A stretch of DNA of 64,000 nt from Variovorax fucosicus (lineage in GTDB: Bacteria > Pseudomonadota > Gammaproteobacteria > Burkholderiales > Burkholderiaceae_C): NCBI RefSeq assembly GCF_030316825.1, contig NZ_JASZYU010000001.1:744001-808000 (forward strand). The letters run 5' to 3'. The number at the start of each line of letters is the position of its first letter. Position 1 is the stretch's first letter. Shown here one piece after another: positions 17,258 to 28,791 of this stretch. The position numbers and the translations under genes are program-made. The notes under the pieces are model-generated. The model did no database searches. It saw only the letters and a list, made by a program, of their open reading frames with translations, and was not told the DNA's origin.

Positions 17258-19372
17258 ATGTCCGCCCCGCGCAAACTCTTCGTCACCACCGCCCTGCCGT
17301 ATGCCAACGGCAAGTTCCACATCGGCCACATGATGGAATACATCCAGGCCGACATCTGGGTGCGGTTCCAGCGAATGAACCGGGCCGAGGTCAATTTCGT
17401 CTGCGCCGACGATGCGCATGGCGCCGCCATCACGATCGCGGCCGACAAGGAAGGCGTGTCGCCGCAGGCCTTCGTGGCCGCGATCGCGGCCGGCCGGAAA
17501 CCCTACCTCGACGGCTTTCACATCGCGTTCGACAACTGGCACTCGACCGACGCGCCCGAGAACCACGACCTGGCGCAGCAGATCTATCGCGACCTGCGCG
17601 ACAAGGCCGGGCTGATCGAGAGCAAGAGCGTCGAGCAGTTCTACGACCCCGAAAAGCGCATGTTCCTGGCGGACCGCTTCATCAAGGGCGAGTGCCCGAA
17701 CTGCCACTCCAAGGACCAGTACGGCGACAACTGCGAGGTGTGCGGCGCGGTCTACGCGCCGACCGAGCTGATCAACCCGTATTCGGCGCTGTCGGGCGCC
17801 AGGCCCGAGCTGCGCAGCTCCGAACACTTCTTCTTCAAGCTGTCGGATCCGCGCTGCGAGGCCTACCTCAAGGAATGGACCGCCGCGCCGGGCCATGTTC
17901 AGCCCGAGGTTCAGAACAAGATCCGCGAGTGGCTCTACAAGGACGACGAAGGCAAGGGCGGCCTCGGCGACTGGGACATCAGCCGCGATGCGCCCTACTT
18001 CGGCATCGAGATTCCCGATGCGCCGGGCAAGTACTTCTATGTGTGGCTCGACGCGCCGGTGGGCTACCTCGCGTCGCTGAAGAACCTGCTGGACAAGCGC
18101 TGCATCGAATCCGGCGGCGACGGCATCTCCTACACCGAGTACATGGCCGACCCCGAGCTGGAGCAGGTGCACTTCATCGGCAAGGACATCATCACCTTCC
18201 ACACGCTGTTCTGGCCCGCGATGCTGTACTTCAGCGGACGAAAGGCGCCCGACCACATCTTCGTGCACGGCCACCTCACGGTGAGCGGCGAGAAGATGAG
18301 CAAGAGCCGCGGAACCGGCATCGATCCGCTGCGCTACCTGTCGGTGGGGCTCAATCCCGAGCACCTGCGCTACTACATCGCGGCCAAGCTCAGCGGCCGC
18401 AACGAGGACATCGACTTCAACCCCCACGACTTCGTGGCCCGCGTGAACAGCGACCTGGTCGGCAAGTACGTCAACATCGCGAGCCGCAGTGCCGGCTTCA
18501 TCGGCAAGCGCTTCGGCGGCAAGCTGGGCGAGGTGTCGGCCGACGGCGCCGAGCTGCTGGCCGCGCTGCGCGCCGAAGCCGGCAACCTGCGCGCACTGTA
18601 CGATGGGCGCGACTATGCCCGCGCGCTGCGCGACACCATGGCGCTGGCAGACCGCGTGAACGAGTACGTCGACGCCAACAAGCCCTGGGAACTGGCCAAG
18701 AAGGCCGGCATGGAAGCGCGCCTGCACGACGTGTGCACGGTGTGCCTGGAGGCCTTCCGCCTGCTCACGCTGTACCTCAAACCGGTGCTGCCGGCACTGG
18801 CCGCGAATGTCGAGGCTTTCCTGAAGATCGCGCCGCTCGAATGGGCCGATGCGGCGGGCGCGCTCGGCGCGGGCCATGCGATCGACGACTACAAGCACCT
18901 GATGCAGCGCGTCGACCCCGCGCTGGTCGACAAGCTGTTCGAGCCGGCCGAGGCAGCACCGGTGCCGGCTGCTGCCGTCGCCGCGCAAGCGCCATCCGGC
19001 AGCAGCCTGCCCGGCGGCGAGGCGATAGCGCCGCTGATCACCATCGACGACTTCGTGAAGATCGACCTGCGCCTGGCGAAGATCGTGGCCTGCGAAAAGG
19101 TCGAAGGCTCGACCAAGCTGCTGCGCCTGACGCTGGATGCCGGCGAGGGCCGCGAGCGCAACGTGTTCAGCGGCATCGCCTCGGCCTACCAGCCTGAACA
19201 ATTGATCGGCAAGCTCACCGTGCTGGTCGCCAACCTGGCGCCACGCAAGATGAAGTTCGGCATCAGCGAAGGCATGGTGCTCGCGGCCGGCCATGCCGAC
19301 GAGAAGGCCAACCCCGGCATCCACGTGCTCGAACCCTGGCCCGGCGCGACCCCCGGGATGCGGGTGCGATGA
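17258..19372 (+). CDS. metG: Methionyl-tRNA synthetase
   Basis: A 704-residue class I aminoacyl-tRNA synthetase that charges tRNA-Met. The HIGH signature is at residues 21-24 and KMSKS at 346-350 (within GEKMSKSRG). The zinc knuckle is [19 protein letters not shown]-terminal EMAP/Trbp111 tRNA-binding domain starts near residue 600 ([25 protein letters not shown]), as in homodimeric bacterial MetRS. I start at the ATG at 17258, giving [18 protein letters not shown]. The upstream in-frame residues are not family-like. A SulP transporter gene follows 25 bases downstream. Confidence 0.97.
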   Translation: MSAPRKLFVTTALPYANGKFHIGHMMEYIQADIWVRFQRMNRAEVNFVCADDAHGAAITIAADKEGVSPQAFVAAIAAGRKPYLDGFHIAFDNWHSTDAPENHDLAQQIYRDLRDKAGLIESKSVEQFYDPEKRMFLADRFIKGECPNCHSKDQYGDNCEVCGAVYAPTELINPYSALSGARPELRSSEHFFFKLSDPRCEAYLKEWTAAPGHVQPEVQNKIREWLYKDDEGKGGLGDWDISRDAPYFGIEIPDAPGKYFYVWLDAPVGYLASLKNLLDKRCIESGGDGISYTEYMADPELEQVHFIGKDIITFHTLFWPAMLYFSGRKAPDHIFVHGHLTVSGEKMSKSRGTGIDPLRYLSVGLNPEHLRYYIAAKLSGRNEDIDFNPHDFVARVNSDLVGKYVNIASRSAGFIGKRFGGKLGEVSADGAELLAALRAEAGNLRALYDGRDYARALRDTMALADRVNEYVDANKPWELAKKAGMEARLHDVCTVCLEAFRLLTLYLKPVLPALAANVEAFLKIAPLEWADAAGALGAGHAIDDYKHLMQRVDPALVDKLFEPAEAAPVPAAAVAAQAPSGSSLPGGEAIAPLITIDDFVKIDLRLAKIVACEKVEGSTKLLRLTLDAGEGRERNVFSGIASAYQPEQLIGKLTVLVANLAPRKMKFGISEGMVLAAGHADEKANPGIHVLEPWPGATPGMRVR

Positions 19373-19397
19373 CGCGCTGCACCCCACAATAGGCGCC

Positions 19398-21068
19398 ATG
19401 TCCTCCCGCCTGCAGCTCGCCCGCTTTCACCCGAAGCTGATCGACGCGCTCCAGGGCTACAACCGCGAACGCTTCTTCAAGGATCTCGGCGCGGGCGCCA
19501 CGGTCGGCATCGTGGCGCTGCCGCTGGCCATGGCCTTCGCCATCGCCTCGGGCCTGACGCCCGAAGCCGGCATCTGGACGGCCATCATCGCGGGCTTCCT
19601 GATCTCGCTGCTGGGCGGCTCGGTGATACAGATCGGCGGGCCGGCCGGCGCGTTCATCGTGATCGTCTACGGCATCGTCGAGCGCTACGGCCTGGCGAAC
19701 CTGCTGATCGCCACGGCTTGCGCCGGCGTGCTGCTGTTCCTGCTGGGGCTGTTCAAGCTCGGCACGCTGGTGCGCTACGTTCCGCTGTCGATCGTGGTCG
19801 GCTTCACCAATGGCATCGCCGTGCTGATTCTTTTATCGCAGCTGAAGGATCTGCTCGGGCTGTCGATCGCGAAGATGCCGGCAGACGTGTTTTCGCAGTT
19901 GCACACCATGGCGCAGCACCTCGACACCTTCAACCCCTATGCGCTCGGCCTCGGGCTGGTCTGCCTGCTGGGGCTGTTCATCTGGCCGCTGCTGCTGCGC
20001 ATCGATTCGCGGATCGGGCATGTGGTGCATCGCGTGGCCAGCCGCGTGACGATGACGCGCGCGGTGCAGCGCGGTGCGCGCACGCCGGGCCCGATCGTGG
20101 CGCTGGTCACGCTCACGCTGGTGGCATGGGCGTTCAAGCTGCCGGTGGAAACCATCGGCACCCGCTTCGGCGGCGTTCCGCAGGGTGTACCCGCCTTTGC
20201 ATTGCCCAACTTTTCGTGGGAAACCGTGAAGCAGCTCGTGACGCCGACCATCACGATCGCCTTGCTCGGTGCGATCGAATCGCTGCTGTGCGCGCGGGTT
20301 GCCGACCAGCTCAGCGGCCAGCCGCGCCACGACCCGAACCAGGAATTGATGGCGCAAGGCATCGCCAACGTGGTGGTGCCGTTCTTCGGCGGCATGCCGG
20401 CCACCGGCACCATTGCGCGCACCGTGACGAACATCCGCTCGGGCGGCACGTCGCCCATCGCAGGCATCGTGCACGCGGTGACGCTGCTGGTGATCGTGCT
20501 GCTGGCGGCACCACTGGCCTACCACGTGCCGTTGTCGGTGCTGGCCGGCATTCTGGTGTTCGTGGGCTGGAACATGGGGGAGTGGCGCGAGTTCACGCCG
20601 TACCGGCTGCGCCACTTCAGCCGGCACTATCGGCTGCTGATGCTGGGCACGTTTTTCCTGACGGTGGTGTTCGACCTCACGGTGGCGGTACAGGTCGGCA
20701 TCGTGCTGGCCTGTGCGCTGTTCATCCGGCGCATGAGTGGGTTGTTCACGGTCGAGCTGGTGTCGCTGCAACCGCCGGTGCTCACCTACAAGCTCTACGG
20801 CGCCCTGTTCTTCGGCGCAGCTGCCAAGCTCGACGAGGCGATTGCCGCGGTCGAGCGCGCGCCGCGCGGCATGACGGTGGTGCTCGACGCGATGCATCTG
20901 ATTTCCATCGACGCCACCGGCATCGACGCGCTGCGCCAGTTGCACCGCGCCGTGCTTTCGCGCGACGGCGTGCTGTGCATCGAGTCAGTGCAGGCGCAGC
21001 CGCTCGAAGTGATGGAACGCTCGGGGTTCGCGGACGAGCTGGCGAGCGGCAAGCCGGCGCACGGCTGA
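19398..21068 (+). CDS. SulP-family inorganic anion transporter with STAS domain
   Basis: A 556-residue membrane transporter of the SulP/SLC26 family. The first helices read ATVGIVALPLAMAFAIASGLTPEAGIWTAI, and GGSVIQIGGPAGAFI is the typical anion-site region. About ten to twelve hydrophobic segments run to residue 440. A cytoplasmic STAS domain follows (VVLDAMHLISIDATGIDALRQLH). Substrates in the family include sulfate, bicarbonate and dicarboxylates, and nothing here chooses among them. The gene follows metG closely, which may only reflect packing. Confidence 0.93.
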   Translation: MSSRLQLARFHPKLIDALQGYNRERFFKDLGAGATVGIVALPLAMAFAIASGLTPEAGIWTAIIAGFLISLLGGSVIQIGGPAGAFIVIVYGIVERYGLANLLIATACAGVLLFLLGLFKLGTLVRYVPLSIVVGFTNGIAVLILLSQLKDLLGLSIAKMPADVFSQLHTMAQHLDTFNPYALGLGLVCLLGLFIWPLLLRIDSRIGHVVHRVASRVTMTRAVQRGARTPGPIVALVTLTLVAWAFKLPVETIGTRFGGVPQGVPAFALPNFSWETVKQLVTPTITIALLGAIESLLCARVADQLSGQPRHDPNQELMAQGIANVVVPFFGGMPATGTIARTVTNIRSGGTSPIAGIVHAVTLLVIVLLAAPLAYHVPLSVLAGILVFVGWNMGEWREFTPYRLRHFSRHYRLLMLGTFFLTVVFDLTVAVQVGIVLACALFIRRMSGLFTVELVSLQPPVLTYKLYGALFFGAAAKLDEAIAAVERAPRGMTVVLDAMHLISIDATGIDALRQLHRAVLSRDGVLCIESVQAQPLEVMERSGFADELASGKPAHG

Positions 21069-21079
21069 ATCGAACCGCC

Positions 21080-21601
21080 TCAGTTCGCTTCGGTCGAGCG
21101 ATCCGGCGACGAGCCGCTGCGCAGCACGCGCTGGTCGCTGTTCAGAACCGCTGTAAACACCATCGGCGAATTCGGCGGCTGCACCCAGCGCCATTCCCAT
21201 TCGGTTTCGTTGCGCAGCGGATAGGGCGCAACCTTGGCCGGCTTGCCAAGCATCTTGCGCAGGTCTTCCATCGCCATGCCGGTTTGCACCCTGGCGAAGT
21301 TTTCGGGCGTGAGCACCTGGCGCAGCGCGCTCATCTTGCCGTCAGTGCCGATCGTGATCATGTAGTTCTTCTGGCCGGCCGGCTGGCGGTTGTATTCGAA
21401 AACGCGGCCGCCGCCGGGCGCGTCCCAGATGTTCTCGGGCTGGCCGAACTTGGCGCGCACGTCGGCCTCGGTGGCCACGCCCTCCTCCAGCTCGCTGATG
21501 CGCTGCGGATCGCAGGCGGCCAGCAACAGGAGCCCGGCCATGGCGGCAGCCGTCCAGCCCGCCCGTGCGCCCCGAAAAATGTGTTGTGTCTTTTGCGCCA
21601 T
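21080..21601 (-). CDS. BamE/SmpA-like outer-membrane lipoprotein
   Basis: A 173-residue lipoprotein with an SPase II lipobox, LLAAC, around residue 30, after a hydrophobic signal. The mature part carries the OmlA/SmpA fold: GVATEADVRAKFGQPENIW, then a second copy, RVQTGMAMEDLRKMLGKPAKV. Both copies contain the G-x(6-8)-GxP turn seen in BamE-like domains. BamE supports outer-membrane beta-barrel assembly. Two half-repeats in one protein differ from classical BamE, so this is likely a BamE-domain paralogue. The gene converges with the SulP gene and is divergent from the DUF3460 gene. Confidence 0.8.
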   Translation of the reverse strand: MAQKTQHIFRGARAGWTAAAMAGLLLLAACDPQRISELEEGVATEADVRAKFGQPENIWDAPGGGRVFEYNRQPAGQKNYMITIGTDGKMSALRQVLTPENFARVQTGMAMEDLRKMLGKPAKVAPYPLRNETEWEWRWVQPPNSPMVFTAVLNSDQRVLRSGSSPDRSTEAN

Positions 21602-21638
21602 CCCATCCCCCTTAAAATTCGGCTCAAAGGTTCAGTCT

Positions 21639-21845
21639 ATGTCCATCTTCAATCGCCCCCACTACACGTCCGAGATCACAAACTTCATCGAAGAGATGAA
21701 GCAGAAGAAGCCGACGCTCGAGGCCGAACAGCGCGCCGGCCGTGCCCTGCTGTGGGACAAGAATCTGGACCGCGGCCTGCAGGAAGAGTACGGCGAGGCC
21801 CGCGTGCCGCAGCAGCCCTACGTCTACCAGACCCAAGTCAAGTAA
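21639..21845 (+). CDS. DUF3460 family small protein
   Basis: A 68-residue protein, MSIFNRPHYTSEITNFIEEM followed by KQKKPTLEAEQRAGRALLWDK. This is the DUF3460 pattern found in Burkholderiales, commonly encoded beside panC or scpA. It is helical and soluble in appearance, with no known function. It lies upstream of scpA by 65 bases and may share its transcript. The start follows GGTTCAGTCT, a weak ribosome site. Confidence 0.88.
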   Translation: MSIFNRPHYTSEITNFIEEMKQKKPTLEAEQRAGRALLWDKNLDRGLQEEYGEARVPQQPYVYQTQVK

Positions 21846-21910
21846 GTGCCGATTCGGCCCGCCGCGCCCGCCAGGCCTGCGCGTGGCGCTATGAATTTCG
21901 CAGCAACCCC

Positions 21911-22777
21911 ATGATCGGCAAGACCGCCCATTCGGCGCGCGACGCGGTCGAGGCCGACGGCACGGTGGTGCTCGCCACCATGCCCGACGTGATCGACCAG
22001 GTGGCGCTGGCCCGGCTCTATGGGGAGCCGCTGTTCGCGCTGCCGAACGACCTCTACATCCCGCCCGAAGCGCTGCAGGTGTTCCTGGAAGCCTTCGAGG
22101 GCCCGCTCGACCTGCTGCTCTACCTGATCCGCAAGCAGAATTTCAACATTCTCGACATCCCGATGGCCGGGCTGACGCGGCAATACCTGACCTACGTCGA
22201 CGAGGTGCGCCGCACCAACCTCGAGCTGGCAGCCGAGTACCTGCTGATGGCGGCGATGCTGATCGAGATCAAGTCGCGCATGCTGCTGCCGCCGCGCAAG
22301 ACGGCCGAGGGCGAGGAAGCCGAAGACCCGCGCGCGGAGCTGGTGCGGCGCCTGCTGGAATACGAGCAGACCAAGGTGCAGGCCGCTGCAATCAGTGCCA
22401 TGCCGCAGGCCGGGCGCGATTTCTGGAAGGGGCAGGTCTACATCGAGCAGTCGCTGAAGCCGCGCTTTCCCGATGTGAACGTGGTCGACCTGCGTGACGC
22501 CTGGGCCGACATCCTCAAGCGCGCCAAGCTGGTGCAGCACCACAAGATATCGCGCGAGGAACTCAGCGTGCGCGAGCACATGAGCATCGTGCTGCGCAAG
22601 CTCCAGGGGCGCCAGTTCGTCGAGTTCGAGAACCTGTTCGACGTGACCCGCGGCACGCCGGTGCTGATCGTGACCTTCATCGCCCTGCTCGAACTTGGGA
22701 AGGAAACACTGGTCGACATCACCCAGGCCGAGGCCTTTGCCCCCATCTACGTACGGCTGGCGTATTCGCCGGCCTGA
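21911..22777 (+). CDS. scpA: Segregation and condensation protein A
   Basis: A 288-residue kleisin that bridges the SMC ATPases and ScpB in the chromosome condensin complex. The family core is FLEAFEGPLDLLLYLIRKQNFNILDIPMAGLTRQYL, then ELAAEYLLMAAMLIEIKSRMLLP. The C-terminal winged-helix region is also present (FENLFDVTRGTPVLIVTFIALLELGKE). An N-terminal extension of about 50 residues precedes the conserved part. No scpB is visible in the window. Confidence 0.94.
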   Translation: MIGKTAHSARDAVEADGTVVLATMPDVIDQVALARLYGEPLFALPNDLYIPPEALQVFLEAFEGPLDLLLYLIRKQNFNILDIPMAGLTRQYLTYVDEVRRTNLELAAEYLLMAAMLIEIKSRMLLPPRKTAEGEEAEDPRAELVRRLLEYEQTKVQAAAISAMPQAGRDFWKGQVYIEQSLKPRFPDVNVVDLRDAWADILKRAKLVQHHKISREELSVREHMSIVLRKLQGRQFVEFENLFDVTRGTPVLIVTFIALLELGKETLVDITQAEAFAPIYVRLAYSPA

Positions 22778-22792
22778 CCCGACCCCGATCTC

Positions 22793-24391
22793 GTGCCATT
22801 GGACCCCCTCCAGTTCGACGTGCTGATCGTCGGCAGCGGCCTGGCCGGCCTGTCGGCGGCGCTGCACCTGGCGCCGACCCACCGCGTCGCGGTGCTGACC
22901 AAGCGCGCGCTGACCGATGGCGCCAGCGGCTGGGCCCAGGGCGGGATCGCCGCCGTGCTGGCCGAAGGCGACAGCTTCGAGTCGCATGTGCAAGACACGC
23001 TGGTTGCCGGTGCCGGCCTGTGCGACGACGCCGCTACCCGCTTCGTGGTCGAGCACGCGCCCGGATGCATCGCCTGGCTGCGCGAACTGGGCGTGCCGTT
23101 CTCGCTGGAGGACGGCGCGCTCCATCTCACGCGCGAAGGCGGCCACAGCGCGCGGCGCATCGCGCACGTGACCGACGCCACCGGCGCCGCCGTGCAGCGC
23201 ACGCTGGTCGACCAGGTGCGGCGCACGCCCGGCATCACGCTGTTCGAGCGGCACACGCTGGTCGACCTGATCGGCTCGGCCAAGCTGGGCCTGCCGGGGC
23301 CCAACCGATGCCTGGGGCTGTACGCGCTGGACGCGGAAACCGACGAAGTACTGACCTTCGCCGCGCCGCAGACCATCCTGGCGACCGGCGGCGCGGGCAA
23401 GGTCTACCTCTACACCACCAACCCCGACACGGCCACCGGCGATGGCATTGCTGCGGCCTGGCGCGCCGGCTGCGCGGTGGCGAACATGGAGTTCGTCCAG
23501 TTCCACCCGACCTGCCTGTACCACCCGCAAGCCAAGTCCTTCCTGATCTCGGAGGCGGTGCGTGGCGAGGGCGGACGGCTGCTGCTGCCGGAATCGGCCG
23601 GTGGCACCCGCTTCATGCCCGCCCACGACGAGCGCGCCGAACTGGCGCCGCGCGACGTGGTGGCGCGCGCCATCGATTTCGAGATGAAGAAGCACGGGCT
23701 GGACTGCGTGCACCTCGACATCTCGCACAAGCCACCGGCCTTCATTGCCGAGCACTTCCCCAACATCCAGGCGCGCTGTCTGGCGCTGGGCATCGACATC
23801 ACGCAACAGCCCATTCCGGTGGTGCCGGCAGCGCACTACACCTGCGGCGGCGTGCGCGTCGACCTCGCGGGCCGCACCGACCTGGCCGGCCTGTATGCCA
23901 TTGGCGAAACCGCCTGCACCGGCCTGCACGGCGCCAACCGGCTGGCCAGCAACTCGCTGCTCGAATGCATGGTGTTCGCGCGCGCGGCGGCCGAGGCCAT
24001 TGCCCAGGCGCCCGGGACGGCGGTGGCGGCGCTGCCGCGCTGGGACGACAGCCGCGTCACCGATGCCGACGAATGCGTGGTCATCTCGCACAACTGGGAC
24101 GAGCTGCGCCGCTTCATGTGGGACTACGTGGGCATCGTGCGCACCAACAAGCGGCTGGAGCGCGCCAGCCACCGGATTGCGCTGCTGCAGGGCGAGATCG
24201 CGGAGTTCTACGCCCACTTCCACGTCAGCCGCGACCTGCTGGAACTGCGCAACCTGGTGCAGGTGGCCGGGCTCATCGTGCGCTCGGCACAGGCACGGCA
24301 CGAAAGCCGCGGCCTGCATTTCAGCCGCGACTACCCCGCGCCGGCCGAGGTGGCCGAACCCACCGTGCTGGTGCCGCCCTCAGCGGTTTAG
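22793..24391 (+). CDS. nadB: L-aspartate oxidase
   Basis: A 532-residue FAD enzyme that oxidises L-aspartate to iminoaspartate, the first step of de novo NAD synthesis. The FAD-binding [10 protein letters not shown] is at residues 14-23, and [13 protein letters not shown] is the flavin loop. [23 protein letters not shown] and [12 protein letters not shown] are fumarate-reductase-family active-site segments. The start is GTG at 22793, 15 bases after the scpA stop. NadA, which uses its product, is encoded 2.4 kb away on the other strand at 26780-27877. Confidence 0.96.
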   Translation: MPLDPLQFDVLIVGSGLAGLSAALHLAPTHRVAVLTKRALTDGASGWAQGGIAAVLAEGDSFESHVQDTLVAGAGLCDDAATRFVVEHAPGCIAWLRELGVPFSLEDGALHLTREGGHSARRIAHVTDATGAAVQRTLVDQVRRTPGITLFERHTLVDLIGSAKLGLPGPNRCLGLYALDAETDEVLTFAAPQTILATGGAGKVYLYTTNPDTATGDGIAAAWRAGCAVANMEFVQFHPTCLYHPQAKSFLISEAVRGEGGRLLLPESAGGTRFMPAHDERAELAPRDVVARAIDFEMKKHGLDCVHLDISHKPPAFIAEHFPNIQARCLALGIDITQQPIPVVPAAHYTCGGVRVDLAGRTDLAGLYAIGETACTGLHGANRLASNSLLECMVFARAAAEAIAQAPGTAVAALPRWDDSRVTDADECVVISHNWDELRRFMWDYVGIVRTNKRLERASHRIALLQGEIAEFYAHFHVSRDLLELRNLVQVAGLIVRSAQARHESRGLHFSRDYPAPAEVAEPTVLVPPSAV

Positions 24392-24413
24392 AAGGAACAC
24401 TCCACAAGATGAT

Positions 24414-24431
24414 TAGGGTAAACCCTATAAT
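24414..24431 (+). promoter_or_regulatory. Palindrome overlapping a TATAAT box
   Basis: TAGGGT (24414-24419) and ACCCTA (24422-24427) form a perfect inverted repeat with a 2-base spacer. The right arm runs into a consensus -10 hexamer TATAAT at 24426-24431. A -35 element at the right distance is weak. This layout suits a promoter blocked or modulated by a dimeric regulator. It serves the small gene at 24470 and possibly panB beyond it. Confidence 0.5.
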
Positions 24432-24469
24432 GCACTGCAGCATCAATCCGATGCCGAGGAGTGATCGTC

Positions 24470-24733
24470 ATGTCCCCCATTCTGTCCATGCCCAGCCAGG
24501 CACCGGCGCCGGCCATCGGCACCGCTCTGCACGAACTGGCCGTCGCCGCGGCCCATGTCCTTGCGGCATTGCGTGCCACGCTGTTCCAGACTGCCGCCAC
24601 GCGGCCGTTGAGCGCCAGCGAAGAAGCCGAACAGGTTCGCGCGCTGGCCGTGAGCTACCTCAAGACCGATCGGCGCTTTGCCGACGATCTGTTTGCAGCG
24701 GCCAACCGGCACGAGATGCTGCACGGCGCCTAA
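24470..24733 (+). CDS. Small protein of unknown function ahead of panB
   Basis: An 87-residue protein. The first half is Ala-rich and helical ([20 protein letters not shown]). The second half is a charged helix ending in [25 protein letters not shown] recognise no domain, and there is no signal peptide. GAGGAG lies eight bases upstream of the ATG, which supports translation. The promoter-palindrome at 24414-24431 lies 39 bases before the start. The gene ends 34 bases before panB. An alternative GTG start exists at 24461. Confidence 0.65.
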   Translation: MSPILSMPSQAPAPAIGTALHELAVAAAHVLAALRATLFQTAATRPLSASEEAEQVRALAVSYLKTDRRFADDLFAAANRHEMLHGA

Positions 24734-24767
24734 TCGGCGCTTCGCGTCGCGGCGCAAGGCGCCCGAC

Positions 24768-25586
24768 ATGAGCGAACAAGCCTCCTCAGCGCGCAAGCCG
24801 CTGACCTTGCACCGCCTGCGCGAAATGCACGCGGCGGGCGAAAAAATCGCCATGCTGACCTGCTACGACGCGAGCTTCGCGCGCGTGCTCGATACCGCTG
24901 GCGTCGACTGCCTGCTGGTCGGCGATTCGCTCGGCATGGTGCTGCAGGGCCTGGGCAGCACGGTGCCCGTGACCCTGCAAGACATGGCCTACCACACGGC
25001 CTGCGTGGCGCGCGGCAACCGCGGCGCCTGGGTCGTCGGCGACCTGCCCTTCGGCAGCTACCAGGAATCGAAGGAACAAGCGCTGCGCAGCGCCACCGTG
25101 CTGATGCAGGCCGGCGCGCACATGGTCAAGCTCGAAGGCGGCGGCTGGACTGCCGAAACCGTGCGCTTCCTGGTGCAGCGCGGCATTCCGGTGTGCGGCC
25201 ATCTGGGCCTGACGCCGCAATCGGTGCACGCCCTGGGCGGCTACCGCATCCAGGGCCGCGACGAAGACAGCGCCGCGCTGCTCAGGCAGCATGCGCGCGA
25301 ACTGCAAGACGCCGGCGCCAGCATGCTGGTGCTCGAGCTGCTGCCGGCCGCGCTGGGCGCGGAAGTCACGGCCGCACTCCAGATCCCCGTTATCGGCATT
25401 GGCGCCGGCGTGCAATGCAGCGGCCAGGTGCTGGTGTTGCACGACATGCTGGGCCTCACCTCGGGCCGGCTGCCGCGCTTCGTGCGCAACTTCATGCCGG
25501 ACAGCGACAGCATCGAGGCCGCCGTGCGGCGCTACGTGGGCGCCGTCAAAGAGCAAAGCTTTCCTGGCCCCGAACACGGTTACTGA
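24768..25586 (+). CDS. panB: 3-methyl-2-oxobutanoate hydroxymethyltransferase
   Basis: A 272-residue enzyme of pantothenate synthesis that transfers a hydroxymethyl group from methylenetetrahydrofolate to 2-oxoisovalerate, giving ketopantoate. [28 protein letters not shown] and [16 protein letters not shown] are the family signatures. The late [22 protein letters not shown] holds the active-site glutamine/glycine loop. panC follows after 3 bases, which indicates an operon. The start ATG at 24768 is the first that gives the conserved N-terminus. Confidence 0.96.
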   Translation: MSEQASSARKPLTLHRLREMHAAGEKIAMLTCYDASFARVLDTAGVDCLLVGDSLGMVLQGLGSTVPVTLQDMAYHTACVARGNRGAWVVGDLPFGSYQESKEQALRSATVLMQAGAHMVKLEGGGWTAETVRFLVQRGIPVCGHLGLTPQSVHALGGYRIQGRDEDSAALLRQHARELQDAGASMLVLELLPAALGAEVTAALQIPVIGIGAGVQCSGQVLVLHDMLGLTSGRLPRFVRNFMPDSDSIEAAVRRYVGAVKEQSFPGPEHGY

Positions 25587-26767
<1,181 letters not shown>

Positions 26768-26779
26768 CGGCCTGCGGTA

Positions 26780-27877
26780 CTACGCCGCCCCGATGTTCGG
26801 CACCAGCGCCCCGGCGCCCTGCCCTGCCGTCAGCGCCGCGGTAAACGCCAGCATCCGGTCGATCGGCAGCTTGGCCCGCTGCCCCAGCGCCGGGTCGACT
26901 TGGATTTCGTTGGCGCCGGTCTCCAGCACATGGGCCAGGCCGGCCAGGCCGTTCATCGCCATCCAGGGGCAATGCGCGCAGCTCTTGCAGGTGGCGCTGC
27001 TGCCGGCCGTGGGTGCTTCGTAGAACACCTTGCCCGGGTTGAGCGTGCGCAGCTTGTGCATCATGCCGTTGTCGGTGGCGACGATGAACTCCCTTGCATC
27101 GAACTCGCGCGCAGCGTTGAGGATGGCCGAGGTGGAGCCCACGGCGTCGGCCAGCGCGATCACGTCGGCCGGCGATTCGGGATGCACCAGCACCCTGGCC
27201 TGGGGATGCTCCTTCTTCAGCGCTTCCAGCTCGAAGGCCTTGAACTCGTCGTGCACGATGCAGGCACCGCGCCAGAACACCATGTCGGCACCGGTTTCGC
27301 GCTGGATGTAGTTGCCCAGGTGCTTGTCGGGTGCCCACAGGATCTTGTGGCCCTTGTCCTTGAGGGCGCGCACGATGTCGAGTGCACAGCTGGAGGTGAC
27401 CAGCCAGTCGGCGCGCGCTTTCACGGCCGCGCTGGTGTTGGCATAGACCACCACGGTGCGATCGGGATGCGCATCGCAGAAGGCTGAAAACTCGTCGACC
27501 GGGCAGCCCAGATCGAGCGAGCAGGTGGCGTCGAGATCGGGCATCAGCACGCGCTTTTCGGGCGAGAGGATCTTGGCCGTCTCGCCCATGAAACGCACGC
27601 CCGAGACCACCAGCGTCTGCGCCGCATGGTCGCGCCCGAAGCGCGCCATTTCGAGCGAATCGCTGACCAGTCCACCGGTTTCCTCGGCCAGATCCTGCAG
27701 ATCCGGGTGCACGTAGTAATGCGACACCATCACGGCGTTGCGTTCCTTGAGCAGGCGGCGGATCCGATCCTTGAGCGCAGTGCGTTCGCCGGGCGATGGC
27801 TCGGCCGGCACGCGGGCCCAGGCGTGGCGCGTGTTGCAGGCGGGTTGTTCGTATTCGATATCGATCACGGCATTCAT
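26780..27877 (-). CDS. nadA: Quinolinate synthase A
   Basis: A 365-residue [4Fe-4S] enzyme that condenses iminoaspartate with dihydroxyacetone phosphate to quinolinate. The three cluster cysteines are expected in [19 protein letters not shown] and [26 protein letters not shown] and [17 protein letters not shown] are family motifs. It precedes nadC with an ATGA overlap, so quinolinate is made and consumed by coupled gene products. The C-terminus is close to that of the oppositely oriented TfoX gene (12 bases). Confidence 0.96.
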   Translation of the reverse strand: MNAVIDIEYEQPACNTRHAWARVPAEPSPGERTALKDRIRRLLKERNAVMVSHYYVHPDLQDLAEETGGLVSDSLEMARFGRDHAAQTLVVSGVRFMGETAKILSPEKRVLMPDLDATCSLDLGCPVDEFSAFCDAHPDRTVVVYANTSAAVKARADWLVTSSCALDIVRALKDKGHKILWAPDKHLGNYIQRETGADMVFWRGACIVHDEFKAFELEALKKEHPQARVLVHPESPADVIALADAVGSTSAILNAAREFDAREFIVATDNGMMHKLRTLNPGKVFYEAPTAGSSATCKSCAHCPWMAMNGLAGLAHVLETGANEIQVDPALGQRAKLPIDRMLAFTAALTAGQGAGALVPNIGAA

Positions 27878-28752
27878 GCCAGCATCTCCATTCGCAGCGA
27901 CAGGTCGATCGCCCTCACGTCCTTGGTCAGGGCGCCGACGGAGATGCGGTCGACCCCCGTCTGCGCCAGTTCGCGCACGCGCTCCAGTGTCACGCCACCC
28001 GAGATTTCGAGCACTGCGCGGCCGGCGTTCAGGCGCACGGCTTCGCGCAGCATCGGCAAATCCATGTTGTCGAGCAGCACCATGCTGGCGCCTGCGGCCA
28101 GCGCTTCGTCGAGTTGCGCCAGCGTCTCGACTTCGATCTCCACGAAGCGGGCCTGGTGGGCCACGCGCCCGGCCGCCCGCAGCACAGCCGATACGCCGCC
28201 GGCCGTGGCGATGTGGTTTTCCTTGATCAGCACGGCGTCATGCAGGCCGATGCGGTGGTTGAGCCCGCCCCCCACGCGCACCGCGTACTTTTGCGCCAGC
28301 CGCAGGCCTGGCAGGGTCTTGCGGGTGTCGACGATGCGTGCGCGGGTGCCTTCAACGGCCTGCACATAGGTCGCAGTCTTGGTGGCCACGGCGCTGAGCA
28401 ACTGCAGAAAGTTGAGCGCGCTGCGCTCGGCGGTCAGCAGGCTGCGCGCCGAACCTTCGATTTCCAGCAGCACCTCGTTGGCCTCGCAGCACTGGCCCTC
28501 GCCGCGCCGCCAGTCAAGGTTCAGTCCTGGGTCGACCTGGCGCAATACGGCCTCGACCCAGGGCGTGCCGCAAAGCACGGCCGCCTCGCGCACCAGCAAG
28601 CGGGCCCGCGCGCGCTGGGCGGCTGGCACCAGCGCGGCAGTGAGGTCGCCGGCGCCCACGTCTTCGGCCAGCGTGCGCGCGGCATCGGCACTGGCCAGTT
28701 CGGTGATCTGCACGGGGGAAAAATCAAAAGGGGCGGTGATCGTGGCACTCAT
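27874..28752 (-). CDS. nadC: Nicotinate-nucleotide pyrophosphorylase (carboxylating)
   Basis: A 292-residue quinolinate phosphoribosyltransferase that converts quinolinate and PRPP to nicotinate mononucleotide. [28 protein letters not shown] and [29 protein letters not shown] are the conserved substrate-binding segments. [15 protein letters not shown] and [10 protein letters not shown] complete the barrel. It overlaps the nadA start by ATGA. Given nadB at 22793, all three enzymes of the aspartate route to nicotinate mononucleotide are in this window. Confidence 0.96.
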   Translation of the reverse strand: MSATITAPFDFSPVQITELASADAARTLAEDVGAGDLTAALVPAAQRARARLLVREAAVLCGTPWVEAVLRQVDPGLNLDWRRGEGQCCEANEVLLEIEGSARSLLTAERSALNFLQLLSAVATKTATYVQAVEGTRARIVDTRKTLPGLRLAQKYAVRVGGGLNHRIGLHDAVLIKENHIATAGGVSAVLRAAGRVAHQARFVEIEVETLAQLDEALAAGASMVLLDNMDLPMLREAVRLNAGRAVLEISGGVTLERVRELAQTGVDRISVGALTKDVRAIDLSLRMEMLA

Positions 28753-28791
28753 GTCGCCCCGATTTTGCCCGCGCGCGCAGGCACATTCGGT

